Shown one piece after another: positions 1-9,278 of a stretch of DNA of 64,000 nt. Location of the stretch: positions 2,294,001 through 2,358,000 of the forward strand of contig OZ244118.1 of NCBI GenBank assembly GCA_965215765.1, in the 5' to 3' direction. Source of the DNA: G965212025 sp965215765. GTDB lineage: Bacteria > Pseudomonadota > Gammaproteobacteria > Poriferisulfidales > Oxydemutatoraceae. The position numbers were made by a program, and so were the translations under genes. Positions within the stretch are counted from its first letter, which is position 1. Each line of letters starts with the position of its first letter. The notes under the pieces were generated by a model. The model saw only the letters and a program-made list of their open reading frames with translations, did no database searches and had not been told where the DNA came from.

Positions 1-516
1 CGGGAATTCCACGAAATTCTTCAAGCAGGAAAGGACTCGCCAGCTGACACACTTGGCAATATTGTTCAGTGGACGATCAATCAGAAAACAGAACAGGAGA
101 ACTTCTCCATAGCGGGCATCGGGTCAGCGTGCGTCTCTTTGACAGAAGGAATCAAACACCACGGTTCCGCTGAGGGTGCCAGCGCAATGATTAACGAGCT
201 TGCCGAGCAGCAGTTCAAACAATCTCAATGCTCGCCCGCAGGAAAAGCCGCTTTCATGAAGGGTCTTGCAAGCGCTGTCAGCTTTGTTTTGGAGAAAGAA
301 GGAATGGGGGAATTCATTGAAAGGCTTGGCAAGGAAGAACCAGCTGAAGCAGCAGCAGAGACCCCATCTGGCTCCGACCTCATTCCAGACGATAATGAAG
401 AAGAGCCCAGCCTGTTTGATCAGCTGCCCAACGTTACCGAGTTCCTTCCTCCCCCCCGGCAAGGAAGTTTTAGCACGGAGCTACTTGAAGCCTGGAATAG
501 CAATACTGCTTCCTGA
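1..516 (+). CDS. Gene X copy 1, C-terminal 171 codons (5' end outside window)
   Basis: The reading frame is open from base 1 to a TGA at 514-516. It aligns without a gap to the last 516 bases of the complete gene X (3057-3572), with only scattered substitutions. The encoded tail has a mixed helical part, then an Ala/Glu-rich stretch, an acidic stretch (PDDNEEE), a proline triplet and the end LLEAWNSNTAS. Function is unknown. Because the alignment starts exactly at the window edge, the copy probably continues to the left as a full gene. Unlike the second copy, it is followed by only one unit of the 248-bp repeat before the ypjD-like fragment. Downstream it runs into a ypjD start fragment fused to truncated miaB. 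Confidence 0.75.
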   Translation, partial: REFHEILQAGKDSPADTLGNIVQWTINQKTEQENFSIAGIGSACVSLTEGIKHHGSAEGASAMINELAEQQFKQSQCSPAGKAAFMKGLASAVSFVLEKEGMGEFIERLGKEEPAEAAAETPSGSDLIPDDNEEEPSLFDQLPNVTEFLPPPRQGSFSTELLEAWNSNTAS

Positions 517-615
517 AATTAAAACGCTGATGTTCCAGGCAATAAGCCTGCTCCGGGCACTACCATGCAAGAGAAAGCCGTACGCGCGCAGGTTCCGATA
601 CCAGATCCGGAATTG

Positions 616-768
616 ATGCAGGCACTCTACTTCATCGCTTTTACTTTTTATCTGGCCTGCTTTTTCTTTCTTGTCAAAAGGTCAGGCAAGCAGGAAGCGG
701 GCATTGATTGGCGACTTGTATCCCAGAACCATATAGCCCCTTTTCGTATGCACCAGTATGCGGTCTGA
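616..768 (+). pseudogene. ypjD 5' fragment (first 33 codons) fused to antisense miaB
   Basis: Bases 517-714 match the region upstream of and including the start of the intact ypjD (4566-4763): the same spacer, the same TTGATG start context, and the same first transmembrane segment rich in Phe. Similarity stops at about 714. From there the sequence is the reverse strand of miaB, and the frame closes at 768. The fragment keeps a single hydrophobic segment and cannot be a working CcsA-family protein. I read it as the boundary left by a tandem duplication running from inside miaB to inside ypjD. Confidence 0.8.
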
Positions 769-1595
769 GCCACTTTGCACTGGCAAATGAACATGATCCG
801 TCAGCTGCGGAAGATCAGCGTGCGCCGCGAATAACGCGTCACCAAATTCCAATGGATGCGGCGAGGTAAAGCGGATACGTTCAATTCCCGGAACCCCCGC
901 AATGTGGTACAGCAAAAGCGCAAAATTCACGGTGCCGGGCCTGGCCGAGGAGACATCGTCGGGCGCACGCCAGGCATTCACATTCTGTCCCAGGAGAGTA
1001 ATTCCCGCACACCTTTCGCCGCCAACAGCCGGGTTTCATCCAGAATGCCGGCAAGCGGGCGGCTGACTTCTGGGCCGCGCGTATAAGGAACAATGCAAAA
1101 AGAACAAAATTTTCCGCATCCTTCCATCACCGTCACAAAGGCACACGACCCTTTCACACCTAGCTCGGGAAGATTGTCAAATTTCTCTACGGCAGGAAAG
1201 GAAACATTGACAACCGTGTCCCGGCTGCTCTTCGCCTCCTCGTACATGGCCGGCAACCTGTGTAAAGTTTGCGAACCAAACACAATATCAACACAATGTG
1301 CCCTGTCGCTCAGCGCACGTCCCTCCTGGCTAGCAACACAGCCGCCAACACCAATCACGACATTCGGTTTGCGCTTTTTCAGCGTCTGCCAACGTCCCAG
1401 GAGAGAAAATACTTTTTCCTGAGGTTTTTCACGCACCGAACAGGTGTTCATCAACAGAAGGTCCGCTTCTTCGGCTGAATTCGCCGCTTCCATTTCGTGC
1501 GAATCACGCAACAATTCAAGAATGAGATTGGAGCCGTATTCGTTCATTTGACAACCAAAAGATTTCAAAAATACCTTTTTTCTCGCCAACGCCAT
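712..1595 (-). pseudogene. miaB: miaB remnant: tRNA-2-methylthio-N6-dimethylallyladenosine synthase, truncated and frameshifted
   Basis: MiaB is the radical-SAM enzyme that methylthiolates i6A37 of tRNAs. The start codon at 1595 opens a clear N-terminal half with the three UPF0004-domain cysteines (SFGCQMN, MNTCSVRE, GGCVASQ) and the radical-SAM motif CGKFCSFC (CxxxCxxC). At about 1000-1003 one base is missing. The first frame ends at 978 while the homologous sequence (..LLGQNVNAWRAP..) continues in the next frame through HLPVQSGSDRIL and a YKS motif. At 712-714 similarity to MiaB ends and the antisense of the duplicated ypjD start begins. About 295 of the usual 440-475 residues remain; the rest of the radical-SAM domain and the TRAM domain are missing. 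A duplicate relic with an intact copy nearby is the likeliest reading. Confidence 0.85.
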
Positions 1596-1739
1596 ATACC
1601 TATTGTTTGCAATACGTACATTCCTCGCGCATCAACGCGCAATTCAGGATGACCCCTGATAACGGTACAAAGACGCGCCGTTTTTCACCCCCCCCAGGAT
1701 CACCAAACAGGCAGTGGGACGAAAACCAAACATCAACCC

Positions 1740-1955
1740 CTAGGGGGCAACACCGATCTCACAGAGCCAGTCTGAAGCACTGGAATCATGTTTTAGCCAC
1801 TTTTCAGACACCAGTTTCAAGCGTTGAATATCCCCGGCGAAATTCCCGACACCCAGGCAATTGGCAAGTAATTCCATAACTTCAGGACAGGCAATACGCT
1901 TCCTGGAACGCCTGGCGAAACAGCCCTGCGCCTCGTCAAAACCATACGGTGGCAA
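1740..1955 (-). CDS. Short hypothetical ORF, possibly a gene fragment
   Basis: The frame runs from a TTG at 1955 to a stop at 1740 (71 residues). The same frame stays open upstream to about 2030 (…SDFEAFCALPPYGFDEAQG…) without an ATG or GTG. The composition looks protein-like, but I recognise no family. It lies upstream of the miaB relic on the same strand and abuts the 5' end of gene X on the other strand. It may be the 3' remnant of a gene whose start was lost when gene X came to lie next to it. A run of eight C residues at about 1688-1695 lies in the spacer between it and miaB. Confidence that it is translated is low. Confidence 0.25.
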   Translation of the reverse strand: MPPYGFDEAQGCFARRSRKRIACPEVMELLANCLGVGNFAGDIQRLKLVSEKWLKHDSSASDWLCEIGVAP

Positions 1956-2072
1956 GGCACAGAAAGCCTCGAAATCTGAGGAACCAAGCTCGCTATATGC
2001 TATTATGGAAACGATTGTCTGGCTTGTGTGCTAACCAACTTCACGAAGCACGGGCAGGAAAGAAACACGGAA

Positions 2073-3572
2073 ATGAGAACACAGTTTTACTCCATAAAAG
2101 GCAGTGCGAATGATGAGGTCGTGTTCGGCAAGGGAGGGGCGACGCTTCGAAGCAAGCCGGAAAACGGGCGCGCTTTCGGGCGACTGACCCGCTGGATTTC
2201 CAAAAAAACCGGCTGGTATCAAAGACACAACAGAAAAACCAGACGCGCTTATTTTGCAGAGCTTAAGGAACGATTTCAGCTTGGCAATGACAAGGATGCG
2301 GCCAGAATCTTTTCTCATGAAAAGGATGCTTATAAAAAACCGGAAGACGCACCACTTTTAATACAAGACATCATCGACACGGAACACATCATCCGTCAGC
2401 AGCACTTACTGAGTGCAGTCGAAGGCAAAGTTCAGGCAATCCAGAATGGTCGCACAAAGCTGAACCAGATCAAATTTACCGAAGACAGCAGGCGTCACAC
2501 TGGCGCGTATAAATGGCAAGAGGTGTATTCGGATGAAAAACTAAGCTGCGGCGAGACCACTGAACCGCGTACAGTACCCCGCCATCAAGAAACAATCTAT
2601 ATCAATGACCTCCGACTCTTTGCCGTGCAAAAAATCCGTAGCCTGAGCGACGAAGGAATTTTGCCATCATCAAAAGACGAAATTGAAATACTGGCGAGCG
2701 ATGTTGCCTCCGTGTCGCAAATCGAAACCGTAGACAAGATCCTGGGAGACATTGCCCAAGAAAGCGAAGATAACCTTTGCTTTAGTGGTGCCCTGAACCA
2801 AAACCTGGGACAGGTTCTCAACCTGAAACTCTTAGCCCCTACTGTCACGGGGATGGACAGACACGAAGGAAAGAATTTTGGCAACTTCATCGGGAACCTT
2901 AAACACAACCCGGAACATGAGAAAGCGTTGACCGCAAAAATTCTCTCATTGTCCGAAAATCTGCTCCAAGACCCATCTGCTACAGTCGGTGATATTCACG
3001 AACAAGTTGAGACCGAAATTGGGCACTTTGTGGATGAGCGCAGTGCCTCCATTGTCCGGGAATTCCACGAAATTCTTCAAGCTGGAAAGGACTCGCCAGT
3101 TGACACACTTGGCAATATTGTTCAGTGGACGATCAATCAGAAAACAGAACAGGAGAACTTCTCCATAGCGGGCATCGGGTCAGCGTGCGTCTCTTTGACA
3201 GAAGGAATCAAACACCACGGTTCCGCTGAGGGTGCCAGCGCGATGATTAACAAGCTTGCCGAGCAGCAGTTCAAACAATCTCAGCGCTCGCCCACAGGAA
3301 AAGCCGCTTTCATGAAGGGTCTTGCAAGCGCTGTCAGCTTTGTTTTGGAGAAAGAAGGAATGGGGGAATTCATTGAAAGGCTTGGCAAGGAAGAACCAGC
3401 TGAAGCAGCAGCAGAGACCCCATCTGGCTCCGACCTCATTCCAGACGATAATGAAGAAGATCCCAGCCTGTTTGATCAGCTGCCCAACGTTACCGAGTTC
3501 CTTCCTCCCCCCCGGCAAGGAAGTTTTAGCACGGAGCTACTTGAAGCCTGGAATAGCAATACTGCTTCCTGA
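2073..3572 (+). CDS. Gene X: unknown 499-residue protein with disordered acidic tail
   Basis: I do not recognise this protein. The ATG at 2073 is preferred because AGGAAAG lies about ten bases upstream; the frame could also open at GTG 2028. The N-terminus has no signal peptide or membrane segment. It carries a basic patch (RLTRWISKKTGWYQRHNRKTRR), then long polar helical stretches, then an Ala/Glu-rich linker, an acidic patch (PDDNEEDPS) and a C-terminal LLEAWNSNTAS. The last 162 bases are the first unit of the tandem array that follows. Its duplicated partner lies at the left window edge. A polar soluble protein with a disordered acidic tail, amplified in copy number, could be a secreted effector or an accessory factor. 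That is inference only. ypjD follows on the same strand. Confidence 0.6.
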   Translation: MRTQFYSIKGSANDEVVFGKGGATLRSKPENGRAFGRLTRWISKKTGWYQRHNRKTRRAYFAELKERFQLGNDKDAARIFSHEKDAYKKPEDAPLLIQDIIDTEHIIRQQHLLSAVEGKVQAIQNGRTKLNQIKFTEDSRRHTGAYKWQEVYSDEKLSCGETTEPRTVPRHQETIYINDLRLFAVQKIRSLSDEGILPSSKDEIEILASDVASVSQIETVDKILGDIAQESEDNLCFSGALNQNLGQVLNLKLLAPTVTGMDRHEGKNFGNFIGNLKHNPEHEKALTAKILSLSENLLQDPSATVGDIHEQVETEIGHFVDERSASIVREFHEILQAGKDSPVDTLGNIVQWTINQKTEQENFSIAGIGSACVSLTEGIKHHGSAEGASAMINKLAEQQFKQSQRSPTGKAAFMKGLASAVSFVLEKEGMGEFIERLGKEEPAEAAAETPSGSDLIPDDNEEDPSLFDQLPNVTEFLPPPRQGSFSTELLEAWNSNTAS

Positions 3573-4651
3573 AATTAAAACGCTGATGTTCCAGGCAATG
3601 AGCCTGCTCCGGGCACTACCCTGCAAGAGAAAGCCGCACACGCGCGGGTTCCGCCACCAGAAGAGTCCCATCTGGCTCCGGCCTCATTCCAGACGATAAT
3701 GAAGAAGAACCCAGCCTGTTTGATCAGCTGCCCAACGTTACCGAGTTCCTTCCTCCCCCCCGGCAAGGAAGTTTTAGCACGGAGCTGCTTGAAGCCTGGA
3801 ATAGCAATACTGCTTCCTGAAATTAAAACGCTGATGTTCCAGGCAATAAGCCTGCTCCGGGCACTACCATGCAAGAGAAAGCCGCACACGCGCGGGTTCC
3901 GCCACCAGCAGAGATCCCATCTGGCTCCGGCCTCATTCCAGACGATAATGAAGAAGAACCCAGCCTGTTTGATCAGCTGCCCAACGTTACCGAGTTCCTT
4001 CCTCCCCCCCGGCAAGGAAGTTTTAGCACGGAGCTGCTTGAAGCCTGGAATAGCAATACTGCTTCCTGAAATTAAAACGCTGATGTTCCAGGCAATGAGC
4101 CTGCTCCGGGCGCTACCATGCAAGAGAAAGCCGTACGCGCGCGGGTTCCGCCACCAGAAGAGTCCCACCTGGCTCCGGCCTCATTCCAGACGATAATGAA
4201 GAAGAACCCAGCCTGTTTGATCAGCTGCCCAATGTTACCGAGTTCCTTCCTCCCCCCCGGCAAGGAAGTTTTAGCACGGAGCTGCTTGAAGCCTGGAATA
4301 GCAATACTGCTTCCTGAAATTAAAACGCTGATGTTCCAGGCAATGAGCCTGCTCCGGGCACTACCCTGCAAGAGAAAGCCGCACACGCGCGGGTTCCGCC
4401 ACCAGAAGAGTCCCATCTGGCTCCGGCCTCATTCCAGACGATAATGAAGAAGAACCCAGCCTGTTTGATCAGCTGCCCAACGTTACCGAGTTCCTTCCTC
4501 CCCCCCGGCAAGGAAGTTTTAGCACGGAGCTGCTTGAAGCCTGGAATAGCAATACTGCTTCCTGAAATTAAAACGCTGATGTTCCAGGCAATAAGCCTGC
4601 TCCGGGCACCACCCTGCAAGAGAAAGCCGCACACGCGCGGGTTCCGCCACC
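3411..4651 (+). repeat. Tandem array, 5 units of 248-249 bp, made from gene X 3' end plus ypjD upstream region
   Basis: Each unit contains the last 54 codons of gene X, its TGA, and the 86 bases after it up to just before ypjD. The repeated stop codons end at 3572, 3820, 4069, 4317 and 4565, giving periods of 248, 249, 248 and 248. The 248-bp period breaks the reading frame between units. Only the 249-bp unit preserves a start-to-stop frame (ATG 3869 to 4069, 66 codons, beginning MQEKAAHARVPPP). Units are nearly identical, so the expansion is recent. Each has a C7 tract and a TGATGTTCCAGG segment. The long ORFs seen in both directions through the array are products of the repetition, not genes. 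Confidence 0.9.
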
Positions 4652-4664
4652 AGATCCGGAATTG

Positions 4665-5489
4665 ATGCAGACACTCTACTTCATCGCTTTTACTTTTTAC
4701 CTGACCTGCTTTTTCTTTCTTGTCAAAAGGTTGGGCAAGCAGGAAACCGGCATTGATTGGCGAATCGTCGTGCCTTGGCTCTTGGCAATGCTTGCCCATG
4801 GTGGCGTGCTGTGGACGGGCATGATGGCTCACGACCAAATCAATCTGCCTTTTTTCCGGGCGGCATCGCTGATGGCTTTCATTGTATCCACCATCACACT
4901 CGCCACCTCTCTTTATCGAAACCTGGTGGTGGTCGGCGTGGTCATCGTGCCATTGGCCGCTTTCCTTCTGGTTCTTGACTGGCTGGACGCAGATACCACC
5001 AGCTTGGTGACCACACCGGACGCCGGGATTCGCTTTCACATATTGAGTTCTTTGCTCGCCTACAGCGTTTTGAGCTTTTCTGGCATATTGGCAATTTTCC
5101 TGTATTTTCAGAACCGCCAGCTAAAATCAAACCACGGCTCCTCCCTGCTCCCTCTTTTACCACCCTTGGACGCCATGGAAGCACTTTTATTCAACCTGCT
5201 CTGGGTGGGGGTGCTATTGCTGACTGCCGGCCTTCTAAGTGGCTGGCTGTATCACGAGGATCTATTTGCGCAACACTTGGTACACAAAACCACCTTGTCG
5301 GTTTCCGCCTGGCTTGTTTTTGTTTTTCTGTTGCTGGGCAGAAGCTGCTTCGGATGGCGTGGGGAACGCGCGGTGCATTTCACGCTGGCAGGGATGTTTC
5401 TTTTAATTTTCGCTTACTTCGGCAGCAAATTTGTTTTGGAATTTCTGCTGGCGTCAGCAAATACCGGCTTCATTTCCCATGTTCTTTGA
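4665..5489 (+). CDS. ypjD: YpjD/CcsA-family inner-membrane protein
   Basis: This 274-residue protein is almost entirely hydrophobic, with about eight predicted membrane segments, and resembles the cytochrome c assembly (CcsA/ResC) family member that precedes corB in gammaproteobacteria. The family handles or binds haem on the periplasmic side; the exact role of YpjD is not established. The ATG at 4665 is chosen over the TTG one codon before it. The usual upstream neighbour ffh is replaced by gene X and its tandem array, so the native promoter may have been lost or supplied by the array. The 3' end overlaps corB by 11 bases, implying co-translation. A 33-codon copy of its start lies at 616-714. 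Confidence 0.8.
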   Translation: MQTLYFIAFTFYLTCFFFLVKRLGKQETGIDWRIVVPWLLAMLAHGGVLWTGMMAHDQINLPFFRAASLMAFIVSTITLATSLYRNLVVVGVVIVPLAAFLLVLDWLDADTTSLVTTPDAGIRFHILSSLLAYSVLSFSGILAIFLYFQNRQLKSNHGSSLLPLLPPLDAMEALLFNLLWVGVLLLTAGLLSGWLYHEDLFAQHLVHKTTLSVSAWLVFVFLLLGRSCFGWRGERAVHFTLAGMFLLIFAYFGSKFVLEFLLASANTGFISHVL

Positions 5490-6750
5490 CGAAATTTCCA
5501 CAGAAACACTGTGCCTCTCCATTGTCGTGCTGTTTCTCATATCGGCCTTTTTCTCAGGATCAGAGACCGCCTTGATGTGCACAAATCGCTACCAGCTCGC
5601 CCATCTCAAAGAAAAGAATCACGCCGGTGCCAAAAGGATACTGAAGCTTCTGGAAAATCCGGATCGTTTGATCGGACTCATCCTGCTTTTCAACAACCTG
5701 ACGAATATCCTCATCACCCAAATCGCCACGCTGGTTGCCTTTCGCCATTTTGGTGACTTGGGAATCGCTATCGCCACGGGAATTTTGACTTTCACAATTC
5801 TGGTTTTCGCGGAACTGGCACCAAAGACTTATGCCGCCGTACATTCGCAGGAACTGGCACTCCCCGCCGGTCTGGTGATTGTCCCGCTTTTGAAACTGAC
5901 TTACCCGCTGGTCTGGCTCATTAACAGCTTTTCCAATTCCCTGTTGCGCCTGTTTGGCTTCAGGCAAAGCACACAAGCCGTAACACCGCTAAGCAGTGAT
6001 GAACTGCGTGCTGCCCTCAGTGCCTCTAAAGGGCACACAAGCCAGGAACACCATCCCATGTTGCTGGGCATACTTGACTTGGAAAAGCGAACGGTCAAGG
6101 ACATCATGATCCCGCGCAGCGAGATTGTGTGCGTGGATTTGGCAGACAAGTGGAACACGATTGAGCCCCAGTTGCGCAATGCCATTTACACGCTTCTTCC
6201 GGTATGCGAAAACGACATTAACAACGCACTAGGCTTCGTACACATCCGCGATGTGTTAAAGCCTCTCGCTGACGACTATCTGAACAAAGAAACACTGAAG
6301 GGACTGATACGTGAGCCATTTTTTGTTTCCGAACAGGCGTTGCTGCTACGCGTATTGCTGGACTTCAAACGTTTGAAAAAACGCATGGCGCTGGTGGTCA
6401 ACGAATACGGAGACGTCATAGGGCTCGTGTCGCTTGAAGACTTGCTCGAAGAGGTGGTGGGCGAGTTCACCAATGACCCTGCCGCCTACGACTTTGCGTT
6501 CCAGCGCGGCAAAGACGAGGTCATTGTTGACGGGGGCTACCACGTCAAGGATTTGAACCGGGAATTGAGCTGGAAGCTGAATGAAAAAGGACCGACGACC
6601 ATCAACGGCCTCATTCTGGAATATTTGGAAACCATTCCCAAAAGCGGCACCAGCGTCATGATTGACAGTTATTCCTTTGAAATCCTCAAAGTACACCGTA
6701 ACGCAGTCAAAATGGCCCGCGTTCGTGCCCACCCGCAAAGCAACACCTGA
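5479..6750 (+). CDS. corB: HlyC/CorC-family transporter with CBS domains (CorB/YfjD)
   Basis: This 423-residue protein has the three-part layout of the CorB/CNNM family. An N-terminal DUF21 membrane domain (about residues 5-190, with SGSETALM near the start) is followed by paired CBS domains (about 195-320, including DIMIPRSEIVCVD and VVNEYGDVIGLVSLEDLLEE) and a C-terminal CorC_HlyC domain (about 335-415, IVDGGYHVKDLNREL). Members take part in Mg2+ or Co2+ efflux and resistance. I place the start at ATG 5479, inside the end of ypjD, because DUF21 begins directly after it; the frame is open further upstream. The ypjD-corB order is the conserved one. Confidence 0.88.
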   Translation: MFFDEISTETLCLSIVVLFLISAFFSGSETALMCTNRYQLAHLKEKNHAGAKRILKLLENPDRLIGLILLFNNLTNILITQIATLVAFRHFGDLGIAIATGILTFTILVFAELAPKTYAAVHSQELALPAGLVIVPLLKLTYPLVWLINSFSNSLLRLFGFRQSTQAVTPLSSDELRAALSASKGHTSQEHHPMLLGILDLEKRTVKDIMIPRSEIVCVDLADKWNTIEPQLRNAIYTLLPVCENDINNALGFVHIRDVLKPLADDYLNKETLKGLIREPFFVSEQALLLRVLLDFKRLKKRMALVVNEYGDVIGLVSLEDLLEEVVGEFTNDPAAYDFAFQRGKDEVIVDGGYHVKDLNRELSWKLNEKGPTTINGLILEYLETIPKSGTSVMIDSYSFEILKVHRNAVKMARVRAHPQSNT

Positions 6751-6758
6751 GAGAGTTT

Positions 6759-9278
6759 ATGAGTCGCGACAAGGCGTCCTGGTGGCAAGCATACGACCGC
6801 CTGGTGCTGAATCACCCTTGGCGCACTTTGATCGTGCTGTTGTTCCTGAGCACTGCCTTGCTTTGGAACGCGCGCGACTTCACGCTGGATGTGTCAGCAG
6901 ACGCATTGCTTCTTGAGGACGACGATGAGCTGTTCTTCTATCGAAAAACGGTGGCGGAGTTTGCAGACCACAGTTTTCTCGTGCTGACCTTCACTCCCGA
7001 AGAGGATTTGTTCGCACCACAAACGCTAAAAACTGTCCACGACATCAGGAACCGCCTTGAAACAATCCCGGGAATTAAAAACGTGCTGACCATACTGGAC
7101 GTTCCCTTATTGAACAGTCCAAGAATTGCACTGAATGAACTCGGCGGAGAACTGCCGACCCTCGAAACTCCGGGAATTGACTTGCAACTTGCCCACAAAG
7201 AATTTCGTGAAAGTCCCCTGTACAGTGAACTCTTGTTCAGCAAGGACGGCAAAACCACCGCATTTCTGTTGTTTCTGGGCACACCTGAAAGCTACCAGAC
7301 ACTCTTTGAGGAACGGGATGGCTTAAGGGAGCTGAGACGCAACGAGAAGCTGGATGAAGAACAGGCGCGGACACTCGCGCTCCTGGACAAGGAATTCGCA
7401 AGAGTGAGAAAAATCCAGAGCAAGAACGAGCACGAACTGATCACCAAAGTCAGGGAAATCATGGACATTTACCGGGAAAACAACCGAATGTTTTTAGGCG
7501 GCGCGCCTATGGTCAGCAGCGACATTATTTCCTTTGCGAAAAACGACTTGCTGGTTTTTGGAATTGCAGCATTTCTGCTGGTGATCATGATGCTGGCACT
7601 GATTTTTCGACAATTGCGATGGGTTGTTTTGCCCTCTGCCTGCTGCATCCTGAGCACCTCTCTGGTCATTGGGCTGCTGGGTTGGCTGGACTGGCCCGGA
7701 ACCGTCGTCTCAACCAATTTTATGGAACTGCTTTTCATCATCACCATGTCCATGGTCATACACATCACGGTGCGCTACCGGGAAATGCTTGCAAAAAAAC
7801 CGGATGTCCCGCGCCGGGTATTGACCACCGAACTGGTCCGCTTCATGTTCATACCCTGTTTCTATACCTCTGTTACCACCCTCGTGGCATTTGCTTCGCT
7901 CCTGGTGAGCGGGATACGCCCGGTCATAGACTTTGGCTGGTTTATGGTGATCGGTCTCGTTTTCGGCTTCGCCATTGTTTTCTCTTTTTTCCCCTGCGTT
8001 TTGCTGCTGCTGAAAAAGAGAAGAGCCGCTGGAAACACAAAAGACCTGACTGCAAAGTTAACGGCCACACTTGCGGTTTTTACGAAGCGAAACCGCAAAG
8101 TGATTTTGTTTGCGGCGGCAGCAATTGCCGTGTTGAACGCAATTGGCGTCAGCAAGCTTGAGGTGGAAAACCGGTTTATTGACTACTTCAAAAGCGACAC
8201 GGAAATCCACCAGGGAATGCTGGAAATAGACCGCAAGTTAGGCGGAACCACGCCATTCGATCTCGTTATCAACAAAGACAGCGCGGTGATCACGGAAGCA
8301 GCCACGCCGGCGAATGAAGAAGACAGCTTCTTTCTTGAGTATGAAAGCCATTTAGGCACCGACTCTGAAAGCGATTACTGGTTGCGGCCAGACAATATCC
8401 GCCGGGTAAAAGAAATTCACGAATACCTGGAGTCGTTACCACAAACCGGCAAAGTCCTGTCACTCGCCACGCTGATTTCACTTGCGGAACAAGCGAAGGG
8501 TGAAGAATTGGGGGCACTGGAAACTGCCTTCCTGGTAAAGGAACTACCGGAAAACATCAGGAATATTTTGTTAAAACCCTATCTTTCCGAAGATGGCAAG
8601 CAGCTACGTTTCAACATGCGAATCGTTGACTCGGACACGCAACTGAATCGCAAGGAACTGATTGCAGACGTGAAAGAAAAAATTTCCGGGATGATGAAGC
8701 CCGAAGAGACTTTTCGCCCTACCGGGCTGTTCGTCATGTATAACAACATGCTACAGAGCCTTTACCAGTCACAAATACTGACATTGGGTGGGGTGCTTGG
8801 CTCCCTGATGCTTATGTTCTTCCTTCTTTTCGGTTCCCTGCGCCTGGCAATCATTGCCTTGTTGCCCACCACTCTTTCTGCGACTTTTGTATTAGGGTTC
8901 ATGGGGTGGTTCAGGATTCCCCTTGACTTGATGACCATCACCATTGCGGCAATTAGCCTGGGGATAGGGGTGGACAACACCATTCACTACGTGGTGCGCT
9001 TCAAGCGAGAATTTGCCAACAGGAAGAACTACCAGGAAACCATAGAGCGCTGCCACGCCAGCGTTGGAAAAGCGGTGTATTACACCTCCCTGACCATCAT
9101 CATGGGGTTCTCCCTGCTCGCTTTTTCAAATTTCCTGCCCACCATTTACTTTGGCCTGCTAGTCGGACTTTCAATGTTTACGGCTTTTCTGGCATCACTG
9201 ACGCTTTTACCGGCTTTGCTCACCACCTTTCAACCGCTGGGAAATGAAAACTCGCGCCCGGATTTCCATGCAGTCTGA
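6759..9278 (+). CDS. RND-superfamily exporter (MMPL / sterol-sensing-domain type)
   Basis: The 839-residue protein has two repeated halves typical of COG1033 exporters. Each has one membrane segment, a large periplasmic loop (about residues 45-255 and 460-660), then five membrane segments. The second half carries LGIGVDNTIHYVV, the family's transmembrane-4 Asp motif. Homologues move lipids, hopanoids or other hydrophobic cargo out of the inner membrane; the substrate here cannot be inferred. The ATG at 6759 lies eight bases after the corB stop, behind GAGAG. The 3' end overlaps the possible fdhD start, so corB, this gene and fdhD are likely co-transcribed. Confidence 0.85.
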   Translation: MSRDKASWWQAYDRLVLNHPWRTLIVLLFLSTALLWNARDFTLDVSADALLLEDDDELFFYRKTVAEFADHSFLVLTFTPEEDLFAPQTLKTVHDIRNRLETIPGIKNVLTILDVPLLNSPRIALNELGGELPTLETPGIDLQLAHKEFRESPLYSELLFSKDGKTTAFLLFLGTPESYQTLFEERDGLRELRRNEKLDEEQARTLALLDKEFARVRKIQSKNEHELITKVREIMDIYRENNRMFLGGAPMVSSDIISFAKNDLLVFGIAAFLLVIMMLALIFRQLRWVVLPSACCILSTSLVIGLLGWLDWPGTVVSTNFMELLFIITMSMVIHITVRYREMLAKKPDVPRRVLTTELVRFMFIPCFYTSVTTLVAFASLLVSGIRPVIDFGWFMVIGLVFGFAIVFSFFPCVLLLLKKRRAAGNTKDLTAKLTATLAVFTKRNRKVILFAAAAIAVLNAIGVSKLEVENRFIDYFKSDTEIHQGMLEIDRKLGGTTPFDLVINKDSAVITEAATPANEEDSFFLEYESHLGTDSESDYWLRPDNIRRVKEIHEYLESLPQTGKVLSLATLISLAEQAKGEELGALETAFLVKELPENIRNILLKPYLSEDGKQLRFNMRIVDSDTQLNRKELIADVKEKISGMMKPEETFRPTGLFVMYNNMLQSLYQSQILTLGGVLGSLMLMFFLLFGSLRLAIIALLPTTLSATFVLGFMGWFRIPLDLMTITIAAISLGIGVDNTIHYVVRFKREFANRKNYQETIERCHASVGKAVYYTSLTIIMGFSLLAFSNFLPTIYFGLLVGLSMFTAFLASLTLLPALLTTFQPLGNENSRPDFHAV

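Noticed and set aside
3575..5039. Long minus-strand frames across the gene X array (for example 3575-4168, 4072-4416, 4320-5039)
   Set aside because: They are antisense to a tandem repeat, repeat the same peptide in each unit, and the last one runs antisense through the start of ypjD. Repetition of a stop-free antisense strand explains them.
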